Source of the DNA: JAAEQG01 sp043803085
Lineage (GTDB): Bacteria; Planctomycetota; Phycisphaerae; UBA1845
Assembly: GCA_043803085.1 (NCBI GenBank)
Contig: JAZDKM010000107.1
Coordinates: forward strand, 1 to 7,165
Length of the DNA: 7,165 nt
Direction: 5' to 3'
The notes beneath the pieces were generated by a model. The model was not told the DNA's origin and searched no databases. It was given only the letters and a program-made list of their open reading frames with translations. The translations under genes were made by a program, and so were the position numbers. Below are positions 6,480 to 7,165 of this stretch, in pieces (positions within the stretch are counted from its first letter, which is position 1; each line of letters opens with the position of its first letter).

Positions 6480-6509
6480 ATTCTAGGCGGCGAGCCAAGG
6501 CGGTGTCAA
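6480..6509 (-). promoter_or_regulatory. Strong predicted promoter of the TIR pair, leaderless layout
   Basis: The minus strand has a perfect TTGACA (6509-6504), an 18-nt spacer and TAGAAT (6485-6480, five of six consensus bases). Counting the usual distance from the -10 box puts +1 on 6473, the A of the TIR start codon. Together with the absence of a Shine-Dalgarno this predicts a leaderless transcript. Confidence 0.6.
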
Positions 6510-6535
6510 TCAGCCCTCCCGCGCATGCCTGGAGA

Positions 6536-6564
6536 TTGACCACTTCGCGGTCCGCAACTACAGT
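6536..6564 (+). promoter_or_regulatory. Predicted sigma70-type promoter of pgpA
   Basis: TTGACC (6536-6541, five of six consensus bases), a 17-nt spacer and TACAGT (6559-6564) on the plus strand. Transcription would start near 6571, about 23 nt before the pgpA GTG and just upstream of its Shine-Dalgarno. It diverges from the TIR promoter, and the two -35 boxes are 26 nt apart. Confidence 0.5.
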
Positions 6565-6580
6565 CACCTCGGTGGTTTTC

Positions 6581-6586
6581 GGGAGG
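6581..6586 (+). promoter_or_regulatory. Shine-Dalgarno deciding the pgpA start
   Basis: GGGAGG lies 7 nt upstream of GTG 6594-6596, the ideal spacing. The nearer ATG at 6589 is only 2 nt from the site and out of frame, so GTG is the better start. Confidence 0.65.
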
Positions 6587-6593
6587 CCATGGC

Positions 6594-7136
6594 GTGTGCT
6601 CCTCAACGGGAAACCGGAGGTTTGGTGACCGGACCTATGTATCTCCAAGCGTTCGTACCCTTGGGCAGCGCTGCCTTCTGCTGATCGGTTCGATCGGTCC
6701 TGTGGGACGCTGTCCGGCCTCGGGGACGGTGGCGGTCGCGGTGGTGGGGGTGCCGTTGGTCTGGTTGGCCGGTCGCTGGGGTGTGCCCCTATGGGCGTAT
6801 CTGGCTGCCACGGTGATGCTGGGGCTGATCGGGGTTTGGATCCACCAGGTGGGTGACCGCATCCTGGGAGAAGAGGACAGCCGAAAACTGGTCATCGACG
6901 AGTTGGTCGGCTATGCGGTGGCCATGACCGCGGTCACACCCACTTGGCAGCTTCTGTCGCTTGGGTTTCTCCTCGAACGAGGCCTTGACATCGTGAAGGT
7001 CTGGCCGGCCAACTGGGTCGAAAAACGCTGGCCGGGCGGATGGGGTGTGGTGGGAGACGATGTCGTCGCGGGGCTCTACACGATGCTGGTTCTGCGCGCC
7101 GTCACGGTGCTGGTTCCCGACTGCGTCGGGTCATGA
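6594..7136 (+). CDS. pgpA: Phosphatidylglycerophosphatase A
   Basis: A 180-residue membrane protein of the PgpA family, which removes the phosphate from phosphatidylglycerophosphate at the cytoplasmic membrane to make phosphatidylglycerol. The diagnostic C-terminal half is well kept: LVIDELVG (99-106) with D102/E103, GFLLERGLDIVKVWP (124-138) with D132, then the PGGWGVVGDDVVAGLY segment (147-162) with D155/D156. These acidic residues correspond to the Mg2+-dependent active site of the family. Hydrophobic helices lie at about 45-61, 65-84, 104-124 and 158-174. The N-terminal motif is divergent: GPVGRCPASGT stands where the family usually has G-x-x-P-x-A-P-G-T-x-G-S. Length is close to E. coli PgpA (172). 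The first 25 residues look poorly conserved, but the Shine-Dalgarno at 6581 fits GTG 6594. The stop overlaps the next ATG (ATGA), suggesting an operon to the right. Confidence 0.88.
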   Translation: MCSSTGNRRFGDRTYVSPSVRTLGQRCLLLIGSIGPVGRCPASGTVAVAVVGVPLVWLAGRWGVPLWAYLAATVMLGLIGVWIHQVGDRILGEEDSRKLVIDELVGYAVAMTAVTPTWQLLSLGFLLERGLDIVKVWPANWVEKRWPGGWGVVGDDVVAGLYTMLVLRAVTVLVPDCVGS

Positions 7137-7165
7137 TCATTCGGAGGGCACGACGGATTCGTTCG
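7133..7165 (+). CDS. Start of a further gene, cut by the right edge
   Basis: ATG 7133-7135 overlaps the pgpA stop as ATGA, the usual form of translational coupling, and the frame stays open to the window end (MIIRRARRIRS). Eleven strongly basic residues are too few to name a family. cinA often follows pgpA in other bacteria, but this N-terminus does not resemble CinA. A GGAGGG at 7143-7148 could instead serve a start codon beyond the window, in which case this reading is false. Confidence 0.35.
   Translation, partial: MIIRRARRIRS

Noticed and set aside
5832..6539. Plus-strand 235-residue frame over the TIR genes
   Set aside because: It is antisense to two clear TIR domains and spans the divergent promoter region; no motif is visible.
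7116..7130. CCCGA/TCGGG hairpin at the end of pgpA as a terminator
   Set aside because: Only five base pairs, inside the coding sequence and without a T-run.

Overview
The window looks like a piece of a high-GC bacterial chromosome. Hand counts on single 60-base lines give about 70% G+C in metH and about 54% over 6301-6480 in the upstream TIR gene. I cannot fix the phylum. The repeat style (GTAG followed by a GGTCCGC/GCGGACC stem), the IS630-type transposase remnant, the GT-C-like membrane protein and the cyanobacteria/planctomycete-like C-terminus of MetH suggest Planctomycetota, Verrucomicrobiota or a related uncultivated lineage. This is an impression, not a demonstration.

Layout, left to right. 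Positions 1 to about 211 hold the 5'-truncated, frameshifted remnant of an IS630-family transposase on the minus strand, running off the left edge. It abuts two tandem copies of a short GTAG-headed palindromic repeat (229-250 and 258-279). These repeats are also the 3' end of the next gene, an uncharacterised multi-pass GT-C-like membrane protein (247-1920, minus). A third, perfect copy of the repeat (2040-2061) sits 5 nt after the metH stop and is followed by five T, so it probably doubles as the metH terminator. metH (2067-5498, minus) is a complete cobalamin-dependent methionine synthase with every domain and key ligand visible. It has its own predicted promoter at 5544-5572.

Upstream of metH is the most unusual part: two adjacent genes, 3 nt apart, each encoding a stand-alone TIR domain (5634-6074 and 6078-6473, minus). 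They align to each other without gaps over about 89 residues and both keep the presumed NADase glutamate. Their promoter (TTGACA-N18-TAGAAT) is placed so that transcription should begin on the A of the ATG, meaning a leaderless mRNA. Back to back with it, a second promoter (TTGACC-N17-TACAGT) and a good Shine-Dalgarno serve pgpA (6594-7136, plus), a phosphatidylglycerophosphatase A homologue. The pgpA stop overlaps the ATG of a further gene cut by the right edge.

metH (methionine and one-carbon metabolism) and pgpA (phosphatidylglycerol synthesis) are housekeeping genes with no evident functional link. The TIR pair lies between them like an accessory insertion with lower G+C and is the best candidate here for a small defence or NAD-signalling module. 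No CRISPR, tRNA, rRNA or riboswitch was seen.
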